This document shows, one piece after another, positions 16,154-26,643 of a stretch of 64,000 bases of DNA. A program made the translations under genes and the position numbers. Below the pieces are notes generated by a model, which saw nothing but the letters and a program-made list of their open reading frames with translations, was not told the DNA's origin and ran no database searches. Source of the DNA: Desulfopila aestuarii DSM 18488 (lineage in GTDB: Bacteria > Desulfobacterota > Desulfobulbia > Desulfobulbales > Desulfocapsaceae); NCBI RefSeq assembly GCF_900143695.1, contig NZ_FRFE01000025.1:1-64000 (forward strand), written 5' to 3'. The first letter of the stretch is position 1; each line of letters starts with the position of its first letter.

Positions 16154-17482
16154 TTAGTAAATAGTCAGGTATTTCTCAAGCTCCCAATCGGTAACACAGG
16201 TCCGGAAACTATCCCACTCCTTCTCTTTTGCAACGATATACTTCTCATAGATGTGCGGTCCGAGAGCGGTTTTACTCAATTCGGCAGCCTTGAACTCTTC
16301 AATAGCTTCCTTGAGGTTGGCCGGCAGGGTAGTGATATTTTCTGCAGCCATTTCAGCGCCGGTCATCTCGAAGATGTCATGTTTTACTTCCGGAGGCGGA
16401 GTGAGATTGTTCTTCACGCCGTCAAGGCCTGCAGAAAGCATCATGGCAAAAGCGAGATATGGGTTACATGCTGGATCCGGGCAACGAAGCTCGGTACGGG
16501 TACCCATGCCGCGTGAAGCCGGGATACGGATCAGGGCAGAACGGTTGGAAGCAGACCATGCGGAATATACCGGCGCCTCGTAGCCGGGAACAAGACGCTT
16601 GTAGGAGTTAACAAGCGGATTGGTTACCGCAGCGAATGCACGGGCATTCTTCAACAGACCAGCAATATACGAGTAACAGGTCTTGGAAAGCTTCAACGGA
16701 CCGCTCTCATCAAAGAAGGCGTTGGTGCCGTCAAGATTGAACAGTGACTGGTTGGTGTGCATACCGGAACCGTTGATACCGAAAATCGGCTTCGGCATGA
16801 AGGTGGCGTGCAGACCGTACTTGGCAGCAACAGACTTCACAACCCACTTGAAGGTCACTGTGTTGTCAGCAGCAGCCAGGGCATCGGCATATTTGAAGTT
16901 AATCTCATGCTGGCCTTCGGCAACCTCATGGTGAGAGGCTTCGATCTCATAGCCCATCTTCTCCAGGGTCTCAATGATCTCACGACGGCAGTCATTGGCC
17001 ATATCATCAGGATCAAGAGAGAAGTAACCTGCAGTGTCGTTGGTGATGGTGGTCGGCAGACCATCCTCGTCACGCTCAAACAGGAAGAACTCCGCCTCGG
17101 TACCGACATTCATGGTGTAGCCAAGCTCTTTGGCCTCGGCAAGGACGCGCTTAAGATTGTTACGCGGACAACCAGAGAACGGGGTTCCGTCCGGCTTATA
17201 TACATCACAGATAATACGCGCTGCAGCTATTCCATCTTTATTCCGCCATGGCAGAACGGTGAAGGTGCTGTAATCCGGTTTCAGGTACATATCGGACTCG
17301 TTGATACGTACGAATCCGTCAATAGAAGAACCGTCAAACATCATGTCGCCATCAAGAGCCTTGCCAATCTGGCTCTTCGGAATAGCAACGTTTTTCATAA
17401 AACCCAGAATATCGACGAACTGCAGACGAAAAAACTGAATATTTTTATCCTCGATAATCTGCAAAATTTCTTCCCTGGTCAT
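16154..17482 (-). CDS. glnA: Glutamine synthetase type I (short, alpha-like)
   Basis: Makes glutamine from glutamate, ammonia and ATP in the cytoplasm. The 442 residues include [17 protein letters not shown], the ATP/metal segment [22 protein letters not shown], and [13 protein letters not shown]. The C-terminal part ([25 protein letters not shown]) is of the GSI-alpha kind. It lacks the NLYxLPPEE segment that carries the adenylylated tyrosine in GSI-beta enzymes, so control by GlnE is not expected. A GGAGACGCCTGAAATG start region supports the ATG at 17482. It is the most downstream gene of the amtB-glnB-glnD-glnA block, behind its own upstream region with nested inverted repeats. Confidence 0.95.
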   Translation of the reverse strand: MTREEILQIIEDKNIQFFRLQFVDILGFMKNVAIPKSQIGKALDGDMMFDGSSIDGFVRINESDMYLKPDYSTFTVLPWRNKDGIAAARIICDVYKPDGTPFSGCPRNNLKRVLAEAKELGYTMNVGTEAEFFLFERDEDGLPTTITNDTAGYFSLDPDDMANDCRREIIETLEKMGYEIEASHHEVAEGQHEINFKYADALAAADNTVTFKWVVKSVAAKYGLHATFMPKPIFGINGSGMHTNQSLFNLDGTNAFFDESGPLKLSKTCYSYIAGLLKNARAFAAVTNPLVNSYKRLVPGYEAPVYSAWSASNRSALIRIPASRGMGTRTELRCPDPACNPYLAFAMMLSAGLDGVKNNLTPPPEVKHDIFEMTGAEMAAENITTLPANLKEAIEEFKAAELSKTALGPHIYEKYIVAKEKEWDSFRTCVTDWELEKYLTIY

Positions 17483-17558
17483 TTCAGGCGTCTCCTTTTC
17501 TACTAGAGTTAATTTTCACATGACTGGTATTTTTCACGTACAACCGATCAATTGGCAA

Positions 17559-17624
17559 AAAAATAACATTTCTGGCACATTTTGCAAGAGCAAAATGTCT
17601 ATTTGTTACACAAATGTTATTTTT
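17559..17624. promoter_or_regulatory. Nested inverted repeats upstream of glnA
   Basis: Outer arms AAAAATAACATTT (17559-17571) and AAATGTTATTTTT (17612-17624) are perfect over 13 bases. Inside, ACATTTTGC (17577-17585) pairs with GCAAAATGT (17590-17598), and ATTTGTTACACAAAT (17601-17615) is a further palindrome. The block lies 80 bases before glnA, in the position of promoter operators. No sigma-54 box in the right orientation was seen. Confidence 0.55.
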
Positions 17625-17635
17625 CAAACAAAGAA

Positions 17636-17662
17636 ACTCCACCTCCGAGAAAGAAGTGGAGT
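17636..17662 (-). terminator. glnD terminator
   Basis: Arms ACTCCAC (17636-17642) and GTGGAGT (17656-17662) pair perfectly, and the minus strand continues TTTCTTTG. It directly follows the glnD stop. Confidence 0.65.
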
Positions 17663-17668
17663 CTTTTC

Positions 17669-20251
17669 TTACCTTTCCGAACGCCCCAGGGAATAGAGCA
17701 GCCCCTGGGTTATTTCTTTCCTGAAGTCACTGTCGACAATTTTCCGCCCGTGGGTGTCGAGCACATAGAACACATCAATAAGCTGCTCAACCTCGGTGGC
17801 GATTAATGCCTTATGGATATTCATGCCAAAGTCGGCAAGAGTCTGGGTGATATGATAGAGCAGACCAGGCTGGTCTGTGGCGTGAATCTCAATAACAGAA
17901 TAGACGTCTGAGCTGTCATTATCAATGATGACGGTCGGCTCCACCTTGCCAAGCAGTTCAGACCTGCGCCCATAAGAGGAGCTCAGCTTCTGATACAGCC
18001 TGTGGCCAAGGCCGAGACGATGGGCGAGGGCTCGATCAAGATCGCCATTGACCGCCTGCCAATCCTTTTCATGAAACTGCAGGCCATCGGTAGGGCGCAC
18101 CTCGAGGATGTCGACCACCGTCCCATCGTTCCAGGTGAAGATTTGCGCCCGAACCACGTTCAGGTTGTGCAAGGTCATCACCCCGCAGATCTTCGCAAGC
18201 AGCCCCGGACGATCGGAGGACATTACCAGTACCGACCAGCTGTCCTCACGCTCTCGAACCTTGACCAGCGATTTCTGCCTCAGGAGCCTGTAAGAATCAC
18301 GGTGAATACATACGTGTTCGCTCACCGTCTCAGGGGCAAAAGTCAGGATATAATCGGTTGGCAGCTCGTCAAGACTGACCCGCAGCCCCTGCTCGTCTTT
18401 CAACAGCTCGGCTATCTGGTCACGCAGCCAGTCAGCATTCTGCTCAACATGACTGTCAAGACCAATCCCTCGCGCCGTCCCAGCAGCCTCCAGGGAAGAC
18501 CTAACCTTGAAAAAGAGTTCCAGCATGAGCGCCGCCTTCCAGTCGCTCCAGGCGGAAGGCCCAGTCGCCCTGGAGTCCGCCACACTCATGAGATAGAGCA
18601 TAGCAAGACGACTCACGTCGCCGATCGTCTCGGCACAGCGCTGGATAAAGGCAACATCGTTCAGGTCACGGCGAAGAGCGTTTTCCGGCACATAGAGATG
18701 GTAGCGGATAAGAAAGGCGAGAGTCTCAACCTCTTCCTCGGAAAAACACATGCGACGGGCAATTTCCGCCGCCACCCCTGCGCCTTCTTCTGAGTGGTCT
18801 CGCCCGGAACCCTTACCGATATCATGGAGCAGGGTCGCCAAAAAGAGCATCTGGGGCTCGGGCACCAGCTCAAAGATGTGAGGCTCATCCTTAATTACCC
18901 GATGCAGCTCAGCCATAGCCTGAAGCGAATGGCGGTCAACAGTATAGATATGATAGATATCGTGCTGAGCCAGCGTCTCGATTTTGCCAAATTCTGGAAT
19001 ATAGGCAGAGAGCAGACCCGTCTCGAGCATAACCTCCAGCACCCCAAAAATATCTACCGCATGCTCAAGGATACCAAGCAACACTTTGGACATGCGCGGC
19101 GAGGTCCGCATCTTATCGTCAACCAGGCCGAGCGATGACGATATCAGCTTTCTCGTCCTATGATGCAGGGGCACCCCATTTCTGGCAGAGGCAAGAAACG
19201 CCCGCATGAGGAGCTGCGGCTTTGCCGCTATCTGTTGTGGCAAGGCTGTCAAATGGACCCGGTTGCGGCGAATCTCCACGCCTTTCTCGACCTCGCGGTC
19301 CGAGACAGTGATGGCCCCTTTGCGTACGAGCCCCAGCACCTCATCAACGTGATCGAAGAACAGGTCAGTTGCTACAGCAATATTTTCCATATGCGCATAG
19401 GTGTCGCGCATAAACTGCTCAACCCCCAGCACGCCGTTTTTCAACTTATAGCCTAATGATTCGGCAACTTCTTCCTGCAGTTCAAAATGGAGCTGGTCGT
19501 TCTTTCGACGACTGAAATAGTGCAGCCTGTTGCGAAGCTGAACGAGCGAGTCCCAGGATTTCAAGAAATCCTCACGCTCTTCATGGATCATCAAGCCGGC
19601 ATCGCCAAAGTCATCGAGACTGCGCAGCCCGAAAACCACCTGGGCAACCCAGAACATCGACTGGATGTCCCTCATGCCGCCCTTGCCTTCTTTGATATGC
19701 GGTTCCAGTAAAAAGCTATGACTGCCGAAACGGACCCTGCGTCGCTGCCGGTGCTCCCGCATCTCTTCAACAAATTCGTCGCGCCGCCCACTAATGAGCT
19801 TTTTCCGGTAGGCACCATCAAGCTCATCAAAGAGCGATTGTGACCCGTGAATCAACCGGGCATCCAGCATCGCGACGCGGAAAAAGAAATCCTCCTCAGC
19901 CTGTTGCAACGAGCGGGCCACGGTACGGACGCCATGACCTACCTCAAGCCCGGTATCCCATAGCGGGTAGAGGATAGCATCGACAACTGTACCCACTCGA
20001 TCTTCGAAATCCTGATGATAGAGAATCATCAGGTCGATGTCGGAAAATGGAAACAGCTCCCTTCGCCCATATCCGCCAAGAGCCAGCAGCGCCACCTGCC
20101 CCACTGCATCCCCAAGATCGGCACTCTCAAACGACTCTATAATAAACTCATCGACCAATCGACTGTGATGCCACAACAGTTCCTTGCCGACCAGACCCTG
20201 CTCCCAGAGCTTCTCAAGCGCAGCCCTATCCGCGCGCAGCTGCACACTCAT
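17669..20251 (-). CDS. glnD: PII uridylyltransferase / uridylyl-removing enzyme
   Basis: Senses glutamine and adds or removes UMP on PII protein. The 860-residue protein starts at the ATG at 20251, three bases after the glnB stop (a TTG one codon earlier is less likely). Domains in order: nucleotidyltransferase with GGYGRRELFPFSDIDL (around residues 60-80), the GlnD linker region with KEGKGGMRDIQ, an HD phosphohydrolase domain with HDIGKGSGRDHSEEG (around 460), and two ACT domains (SDRPGLLAKICGVM and DQPGLLYHITQTLADF) that bind glutamine. Length matches the family. It is co-directional and almost contiguous with glnB, its substrate. Confidence 0.95.
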   Translation of the reverse strand: MSVQLRADRAALEKLWEQGLVGKELLWHHSRLVDEFIIESFESADLGDAVGQVALLALGGYGRRELFPFSDIDLMILYHQDFEDRVGTVVDAILYPLWDTGLEVGHGVRTVARSLQQAEEDFFFRVAMLDARLIHGSQSLFDELDGAYRKKLISGRRDEFVEEMREHRQRRRVRFGSHSFLLEPHIKEGKGGMRDIQSMFWVAQVVFGLRSLDDFGDAGLMIHEEREDFLKSWDSLVQLRNRLHYFSRRKNDQLHFELQEEVAESLGYKLKNGVLGVEQFMRDTYAHMENIAVATDLFFDHVDEVLGLVRKGAITVSDREVEKGVEIRRNRVHLTALPQQIAAKPQLLMRAFLASARNGVPLHHRTRKLISSSLGLVDDKMRTSPRMSKVLLGILEHAVDIFGVLEVMLETGLLSAYIPEFGKIETLAQHDIYHIYTVDRHSLQAMAELHRVIKDEPHIFELVPEPQMLFLATLLHDIGKGSGRDHSEEGAGVAAEIARRMCFSEEEVETLAFLIRYHLYVPENALRRDLNDVAFIQRCAETIGDVSRLAMLYLMSVADSRATGPSAWSDWKAALMLELFFKVRSSLEAAGTARGIGLDSHVEQNADWLRDQIAELLKDEQGLRVSLDELPTDYILTFAPETVSEHVCIHRDSYRLLRQKSLVKVREREDSWSVLVMSSDRPGLLAKICGVMTLHNLNVVRAQIFTWNDGTVVDILEVRPTDGLQFHEKDWQAVNGDLDRALAHRLGLGHRLYQKLSSSYGRRSELLGKVEPTVIIDNDSSDVYSVIEIHATDQPGLLYHITQTLADFGMNIHKALIATEVEQLIDVFYVLDTHGRKIVDSDFRKEITQGLLYSLGRSER

Positions 20252-20254
20252 CAA

Positions 20255-20955
<701 letters not shown>

Positions 20956-22176
20956 TCAATTATTATAGGCAGTCTCGGAATGTTCGCTCGAATCCATGCC
21001 CTGAACCTCTGCTTCCTCATCAAGCCGAAGACCGAGCGCAGCATGAATAACTTTAAACAATACCCAGCTGACCACAAACGCATACACCCCAACCACCAGA
21101 ATGCCGACAACCTGCTTTACCAGTTGCGCTCCGCTACCGTACAGAAGCCCGTCAGGCCCTGCCGGATTGACCGCAGACGAAGCAAAGATGCCAAGGCAAA
21201 GCGTACCAATCAGGCCGCCGACACCATGAATACCGACCACGTCAAGAGAGTCGTCCAGCTTCAGTTTTCCTTTGGAATTCACAGCTATAAAACAGACCAC
21301 ACCACCGATAAAACCAATAAGAATGGCAGCATTCGGGCCAACAAAACCTGCCGTAGGTGTAATAGTAGCCAGGCCTGCGATTGCGCCTGACGCAGCACCA
21401 AGTGTCGTCGCCCTTTTCTGGGTGAACCACTCCATGACAACCCACATGAACATGCCGGCCATGCCGGCCAGATGGGTTGCGACAAAAGCGGTTGCCGCTA
21501 TACCATCGGCAGCAAGAGCCGAACCGCCGTTAAAACCGAACCAGCCAAACCACAAAAGACCGGTCCCCATCATCGTCATCGGCAAATTATGCGGCATAAA
21601 GCTGGTGCGGCCATACCCCTTTCTATTGCCAATAACAAGTACACCGGCTAGCGCCGCCGCTCCACAGGTCAAATGAACAACCAGGCCGCCGGCAAAATCG
21701 AGAACGCCATAGGCTCCGAGCCAGCCGCCCTTGCCCCAGATCCAGTGACAAACGGGGTTATAGACCAGCACAGACCACAGCACAGAAAAAAGTAGAAACG
21801 GTACGAACCTGACACGCTCAGCAAAGGCACCAGTGATGAGCGCGGGGGTGATCACCGCAAACATGCATTGATAGATCATAAAAACAATCTGCGGAATAGT
21901 GGTCGCATAATCAGCGCTCGGCTCAGCGGTGACACCATTTAGCGCAAACCACGACAGATCACCAACAATCCCTCCGACATCCGGCCCAAACGACATCGAG
22001 TATCCGATATACACCCATTCGATCGAAATGAGCGCTATGAGAAACAGACTCTGCATAATAGTACCAAGCACATTCTTGCCACGTACCATTCCACCATAAA
22101 ACAACGCCAAGCCAGGCGTCATTAACATTACCAACCCAGCTGCCGCCAGAATAAACGCAGTATCCGCACTATTCAT
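20956..22176 (-). CDS. amtB: Ammonium transporter AmtB
   Basis: A 406-residue inner-membrane ammonium channel with about 11-12 hydrophobic segments. The ATG at 22176 is chosen because a GGAGGGGG site lies just upstream; a longer frame opens at 22230. Family landmarks are GLALFYGGMVRGKNVLGT near the N-terminus, the DFAGGLVVHLTCGAAAL segment with the conserved Asp and first pore His, and DVVGIHGVGGLIGTL with the second pore His. In many bacteria AmtB is paired with PII, which plugs it under nitrogen excess; glnB is the next gene downstream, fitting that. Confidence 0.95.
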   Translation of the reverse strand: MNSADTAFILAAAGLVMLMTPGLALFYGGMVRGKNVLGTIMQSLFLIALISIEWVYIGYSMSFGPDVGGIVGDLSWFALNGVTAEPSADYATTIPQIVFMIYQCMFAVITPALITGAFAERVRFVPFLLFSVLWSVLVYNPVCHWIWGKGGWLGAYGVLDFAGGLVVHLTCGAAALAGVLVIGNRKGYGRTSFMPHNLPMTMMGTGLLWFGWFGFNGGSALAADGIAATAFVATHLAGMAGMFMWVVMEWFTQKRATTLGAASGAIAGLATITPTAGFVGPNAAILIGFIGGVVCFIAVNSKGKLKLDDSLDVVGIHGVGGLIGTLCLGIFASSAVNPAGPDGLLYGSGAQLVKQVVGILVVGVYAFVVSWVLFKVIHAALGLRLDEEAEVQGMDSSEHSETAYNN

Positions 22177-22243
22177 CTTCCCCCTCCACAAGAGTTTTTC
22201 AACGCCGGGCTCGCTTACTATCCCAAGCACCCAGACACCTATA

Positions 22244-22450
22244 TTACGTTTTTGTAAACTTTATCTCTTTTAACATGGAGACAGTAACATAAATGAATCT
22301 CTTTTCAATATGGTTTTTTGATCAATACCAACATCGAAAACATACGGATCTACCTTTTTTAATTTATTTATCAAACCATTAGAGGCTAAATACCACCACT
22401 TCAAAAACCAACAATTACATTTTTGTACACTTTCATGTTTTACAAACATG
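22244..22450. promoter_or_regulatory. Repeated motif and palindrome upstream of amtB
   Basis: TTACGTTTTTGTAAACTTT (22244-22262) recurs as TTACATTTTTGTACACTTT (22415-22433), 171 bases apart. The second copy runs into the perfect palindrome CATGTTTTACAAACATG (22434-22450). No gene was recognised in the surrounding 22231-22617 gap. These may be regulator sites for amtB or for the divergent mtnA-like gene. Confidence 0.4.
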
Positions 22451-22617
22451 CCACACAATCCCGTCACAAAAAACGAGGCCAAGCTGACCAAAGCGCTATC
22501 ACCATCAAACATAGTAGAGATCGAGTTTTACTTTTTCGACCCGTCACAGTATGCTGACAACCACAACTATCCCTCTAAATACATCACACGATACTTCCTT
22601 TTACTCAGACCCTTATA

Positions 22618-23721
22618 ATGAAAGTCAACGGCACCCAATACCGCACCATCTGGCCAGAAACCAACTCACCGGAAATAATTAATATTATCGACCAACGCCA
22701 GCTTCCTTTTGCGTTTGTCATCGAACAGCTCACCACCGTAAGCCAGGTAGTGGACGCTATACGAGACATGCATGTCCGGGGAGCCGGGCTGATTGGTGCC
22801 ACCGCCGGATTCGGCATGCACATCGCCGCATGCTGCGCTCCAGATAACCGGTTTATGGAGCACATGCAGAACGCTGCCAAGGCGCTTGGAGAAAGTCGAC
22901 CTACCGCCCGAAACCTGAAATGGGCGATCGAACGGGTAATGAAAGAAGTTTCGACACAAACAAGCGTCAGCGACAAACGTCGCGCAGCCTTTTCTACAGC
23001 CTGTGCAATAGCTGATGAAGATGCGGAATTTTGTAAAAAAATTGGAGAGCACGGCAGGAAGCTGATCGAGGAAATCAGCAGGAGAAAGAACGGGCAACCG
23101 GTAAACATCCTGACCCACTGCAACGCAGGCTGGTTGGCTTTTGTCGATTACGGCAGCGCCACCGCACCCATCTATGGCGCCCGTGACGCCGGCATCCCGC
23201 TGCACGTATGGGTCGACGAAACCCGTCCCTGGAATCAGGGTGCAAAACTCACTGCCTGGGAGTTACAGCAGGAAGGAATCGACAATACCCTCATAACAGA
23301 CAATGCCGGCGGCCACCTGATGCAGATTGGCATGGTGGATCTGGTTATCGTCGGTACCGACAGAACCACCCGGACTGGCGACGTAGCTAACAAAATCGGC
23401 ACGTACCTCAAAGCCCTTGCCGCGCGAGATAACAATATCCCCTTTTACGTTGCACTCCCCTCTTCAACTTTCGACTGGAACCTTGACAATGGGCAGGAAA
23501 TTCCGATAGAAATAAGATCAGGGGGTGAAATAACAGAGGTCACCGGAACAGACGCATCAGGCTCGCTACAGACTGTTACCCTCGCCGCGCCTGGCACGCG
23601 TGCTGCAAACTACAGCTTCGATATCACTCCGGCCCGACTCGTCACCGGACTCATTACCGAACGTGGCATAACAGCAGCAACCCCGGCGGCGATAGCGCAA
23701 CTTTTTCCTGAATATACATAA
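22618..23721 (+). CDS. mtnA: Methylthioribose-1-phosphate isomerase-like (MtnA family)
   Basis: A 367-residue cytoplasmic enzyme of the MtnA/eIF-2B alpha family. MtnA converts methylthioribose 1-phosphate to methylthioribulose 1-phosphate in methionine salvage. It has the family RGA segment (HVRGAGLIGATAGFG), the catalytic Cys in THCNAG, the DETRPWNQGAKLTAWEL segment, and an Asp in GTDRTTRTGDVANKIGTY that replaces the common GADRIxxNGDxxNKIGTY. Two of the usual signature residues differ, so the substrate could be a related sugar phosphate. No other salvage genes are adjacent. It is divergent from amtB. Confidence 0.85.
   Translation: MKVNGTQYRTIWPETNSPEIINIIDQRQLPFAFVIEQLTTVSQVVDAIRDMHVRGAGLIGATAGFGMHIAACCAPDNRFMEHMQNAAKALGESRPTARNLKWAIERVMKEVSTQTSVSDKRRAAFSTACAIADEDAEFCKKIGEHGRKLIEEISRRKNGQPVNILTHCNAGWLAFVDYGSATAPIYGARDAGIPLHVWVDETRPWNQGAKLTAWELQQEGIDNTLITDNAGGHLMQIGMVDLVIVGTDRTTRTGDVANKIGTYLKALAARDNNIPFYVALPSSTFDWNLDNGQEIPIEIRSGGEITEVTGTDASGSLQTVTLAAPGTRAANYSFDITPARLVTGLITERGITAATPAAIAQLFPEYT
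23591..23607 (+). promoter_or_regulatory. Possible sigma-54 promoter before the PilZ gene
   Basis: CTGGCACGCGTGCTGCA matches the -24/-12 consensus (TGGCAC-N5-TTGCA) with GG and GC exactly 12 bases apart. It lies inside the 3' end of the mtnA-like gene, about 150 bases before the PilZ gene at 23756, so it could be a chance match. Confidence 0.35.
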
Positions 23722-23755
23722 CTTCAGTTCTTCCATATCACGACGGAGCAAGCAA

Positions 23756-24106
23756 ATGCATGATAAGAGAAAGTACATCCGCCACGATGCCATCCACCTG
23801 CTTGATTATCTCCTCCTTGATCAAGGCAATGAAGACACAGGCAGGTATTCAATGGGCCGCACCCTTGACGTCAGCAACAACGGACTCAAGCTTGAAACCG
23901 CTCAACCCTTTCCGCAAGGCGCACGACTCAAAATCACCCTCGGCCTGGCCAATGAGTTACTCAGCCTCGCCGGCACCGTAATCTACTGCCGTGCGAAAAA
24001 GGGAAACTACATATCCGGCATCACCTTTGAGAGCCCAATGAACAGTAATAAAAACATTCACGACATCTACATGAAAGCTTTCCATAGGAGACGTATGCTA
24101 CATTAA
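23756..24106 (+). CDS. PilZ domain protein
   Basis: A 116-residue single-domain PilZ protein. It shows both c-di-GMP binding motifs: RKYIR at the N-terminus (RxxxR) and DVSNNGLKLE (DxSxxG). It has no signal peptide or partner domain. It is a likely c-di-GMP receptor acting on a partner, possibly in polysaccharide or surface functions, since the rml genes and the extracellular polysaccharide locus follow. It starts 34 bases after the mtnA-like gene. Confidence 0.85.
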   Translation: MHDKRKYIRHDAIHLLDYLLLDQGNEDTGRYSMGRTLDVSNNGLKLETAQPFPQGARLKITLGLANELLSLAGTVIYCRAKKGNYISGITFESPMNSNKNIHDIYMKAFHRRRMLH

Positions 24107-24313
24107 CCTCTCAGGAGGTTACCGCCTTGCAGAACCGGAAACTTTTCCGTCGGAAGCACCTCACCTTGAAACCCATCCAACGGTATAAGCACCGCTTTTT
24201 CCTATTTGATATTTGCACGTTATTGGCTATACTGTTGGATTACCTTTTCGGGCATTGAAAAACAATCGCCCACACTTAAGGCCCACCATTCACTATCCAC
24301 ACCATAGAGCAAC

Positions 24314-25198
24314 ATGAAAGGCATAATCCTGGCCGGCGGTTCCGGCACCAGACTCTATCCACTCACTAGGGCCGTCAGCAAACAGCTACTCCCAGTGTAT
24401 GACAAACCAATGATCTACTATCCACTTTCGGTGCTGATGCTTGCCGGAATCCGGGACATCCTGATCATTTCCACTCCCCACGACCTACCAGGTTTCCAGG
24501 AACTCTTTGGCGATGGCTCCCATCTTGGTTTGAAGATCAGCTACGCCGCTCAACCCCGACCCGAAGGACTCGCCCAGGCCTTTCTGATCGGCAAAAAGTT
24601 TATCGGCAACGATTCAGTCTGTCTCATTCTTGGTGACAACATTTTCTTTGGCCCAGGATTTTCAAGTATCGTCAAGAAAGCGGCCACACTTACCGAAGGA
24701 GGCCTGATCTTTGGCTACCTTGTGAGAGACCCAGAACGCTACGGTGTTGTCGAATTTGACAAGGACAACCAGGTTGTCGGCATTGAAGAAAAACCGACAA
24801 AACCAAAGTCCAGATACGCAGTCCCCGGTTTGTATTTTTATGATAATGAGGTGGTTACGATAGCCGAAAATATTAGACCATCGGCCCGAGGCGAGTTGGA
24901 GATAACCGACATCAACAATGAGTATCTACGGCGCAAGAAACTTTCTGTTCAACCGCTGGGCCGAGGCTTCTGCTGGCTTGACACCGGCACCCACGAATCG
25001 CTGATGCAGGCCTCGAGCTATGTACAGACGGTCCAGGATAGACAGGGTTTAAAAATTGCTTGCATAGAAGAAATCGCCTTCCAACTCGGCTACATCAATC
25101 TCGATCAACTGAAAGAACTGGCCGGTGACATGTTAAAAAACCAGTATGGCAACTATATTGTTGACTGCGTATCAGAATACAGAGGAAATAATTCATGA
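24314..25198 (+). CDS. rmlA: Glucose-1-phosphate thymidylyltransferase
   Basis: First enzyme of dTDP-L-rhamnose synthesis: glucose 1-phosphate plus dTTP gives dTDP-glucose. The 294-residue protein starts [21 protein letters not shown], with the nucleotide-binding GGSGTRLxP motif. It also has the [32 protein letters not shown] and [12 protein letters not shown] segments of the family. Its stop overlaps the rmlD start (ATGA), so the two are co-translated. rmlB and rmlC are not nearby. Confidence 0.95.
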   Translation: MKGIILAGGSGTRLYPLTRAVSKQLLPVYDKPMIYYPLSVLMLAGIRDILIISTPHDLPGFQELFGDGSHLGLKISYAAQPRPEGLAQAFLIGKKFIGNDSVCLILGDNIFFGPGFSSIVKKAATLTEGGLIFGYLVRDPERYGVVEFDKDNQVVGIEEKPTKPKSRYAVPGLYFYDNEVVTIAENIRPSARGELEITDINNEYLRRKKLSVQPLGRGFCWLDTGTHESLMQASSYVQTVQDRQGLKIACIEEIAFQLGYINLDQLKELAGDMLKNQYGNYIVDCVSEYRGNNS

Positions 25199-26076
25199 AA
25201 ATTGCCATCATTGGCTGCCGAGGCCAGCTCGGAACAGACTGCAGCAACATTCTTGGAAACGCACATGATCTCACCTGCTGCGATATTCCGCAGATTGATA
25301 TTGGCGACCAGGAAAGTGTTGACGCGCTTGTCAAAGAAATACGCCCTGATGTCATTATCAATTGCGCTGCCTATACCGCCGTGGATGCGTGCGAAAAAGA
25401 GACAAAACTCTGCCAGCGCATAAACGCCGAAGGACCAAAACATCTGGCACAGGCTGCCACCAGGCACAATTGCCGCCTTATCCATATTTCAACCGATTAC
25501 GTCTTTGATGGAAAACGGCTACCACCGGAAGGATACACCGAGAAAGACCACACCAATCCGCTATCCGAATATGGCAGGACCAAATTGGCCGGCGAAGAGG
25601 CCGTATTGGACTATGCAAAAAACCACGTTATCTTGCGAACCGCCTGGCTCTATTCAGCATATGGGAACAATTTTCTTAAGACGATGTTGCGACTCGCCCT
25701 TCAGGATCCGAAACGACCGATCAAAGTCGTGAACGATCAGTACGGCTCCCTCACCTGGTCACATACCCTGGCGTTGCAAATTGAGAAACTGCTTGATGAT
25801 AAAATCCATGGCATAGTGCACGCCACTTCAGAGGGGCACTCCACCTGGTTCGAAGGTGCCTGCTATTTTCTGGACGCAATGAACGTGCCCCACAATCTCC
25901 AGCCATGCTCCACAGCAGAATATCCAACGCCAGCCGTGAGACCCGCGAACTCAATTCTACATAATTCCAGGCTTAATCATGCAGGCCTATCTACTTTTGG
26001 CGGTTGGCAGAAAGAGATTGAAACATTTGTCAAAATGTACGGAGAAAAACTACTCAACGAACAGCTCAAGAGCTGA
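25195..26076 (+). CDS. rmlD: dTDP-4-dehydrorhamnose reductase
   Basis: Last enzyme of dTDP-L-rhamnose synthesis, using NAD(P)H to reduce the 4-keto sugar. The 293-residue protein has an N-terminal Rossmann motif variant [22 protein letters not shown], the catalytic STDYVFDG and [10 protein letters not shown] (YxxxK), and RTAWLYS. Its ATG overlaps the rmlA stop. RmlB and RmlC must come from elsewhere. The product could supply rhamnose to the surface polysaccharide encoded at 37-61 kb. Confidence 0.95.
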   Translation: MKIAIIGCRGQLGTDCSNILGNAHDLTCCDIPQIDIGDQESVDALVKEIRPDVIINCAAYTAVDACEKETKLCQRINAEGPKHLAQAATRHNCRLIHISTDYVFDGKRLPPEGYTEKDHTNPLSEYGRTKLAGEEAVLDYAKNHVILRTAWLYSAYGNNFLKTMLRLALQDPKRPIKVVNDQYGSLTWSHTLALQIEKLLDDKIHGIVHATSEGHSTWFEGACYFLDAMNVPHNLQPCSTAEYPTPAVRPANSILHNSRLNHAGLSTFGGWQKEIETFVKMYGEKLLNEQLKS

Positions 26077-26081
26077 AACGT

Positions 26082-26459
26082 TCACACCGGATCATTAAAA
26101 CTGAAATCCTCAATGAGGCACGTGATATACTTCTCGATATCCGGGGTTAAATCATAAATCTGAAACCCTGTTATATAAAAGTCGGGATTGTCATCTTGCT
26201 TGCACCAGCGACTGGTGGCCTGAATGATGATTTCGTCCTTATCGACAATCTCGGCGGGAAGCCGCATCCGCAACCGGTAGTTTTCGTTCACAGGCACCGG
26301 ATTATCACTAATTAGCATCAACCCCTGCGATGAGATATCGACAATGTGTCCGATAACCTTACTCCCCACGCCGTCAAATACCCGAAGGTAAAAGACCAGG
26401 TGCCTGCGCTCAACTCTGCGTAAATCACTGCCTCGTCCACTTCCTTGCTGCCCGCTCAT
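26082..26459 (-). CDS. PilZ domain protein
   Basis: A 125-residue PilZ protein on the minus strand, convergent with rmlD and 5 bases from its stop. The c-di-GMP motifs appear as RRVERRH (RxxxR) and HIVDISSQGLML (DxSxxG). The rest is the expected beta barrel. No second domain is present. It is the second single-domain PilZ gene within 3 kb. Confidence 0.8.
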   Translation of the reverse strand: MSGQQGSGRGSDLRRVERRHLVFYLRVFDGVGSKVIGHIVDISSQGLMLISDNPVPVNENYRLRMRLPAEIVDKDEIIIQATSRWCKQDDNPDFYITGFQIYDLTPDIEKYITCLIEDFSFNDPV

Positions 26460-26643
26460 CCCTCACTTCCTCCCTTACAGCCTTCTGATCCAGCAAAAAG
26501 TCATCTAAGCCACACGGATGTACTCTGGAATAAGATTGATAAACGAGGTGCAGCATCTAAGGTGGCGACTTGGCAGTACATATGGTACAGCAAATCGCCA
26601 CTTCAGATCTGCAACTACGTAGATCGAGCTTTTTACGAGTCCA

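Noticed and set aside
17574-17587. TGGCACATTTTGCA as a sigma-54 promoter for glnA
   Set aside because: The GG-to-GC spacing is two bases short and it faces away from glnA.
22270-22512. 80-codon minus-strand frame upstream of amtB
   Set aside because: Hydrophobic and Cys-containing but without ribosome binding site; it covers repeats that look regulatory.
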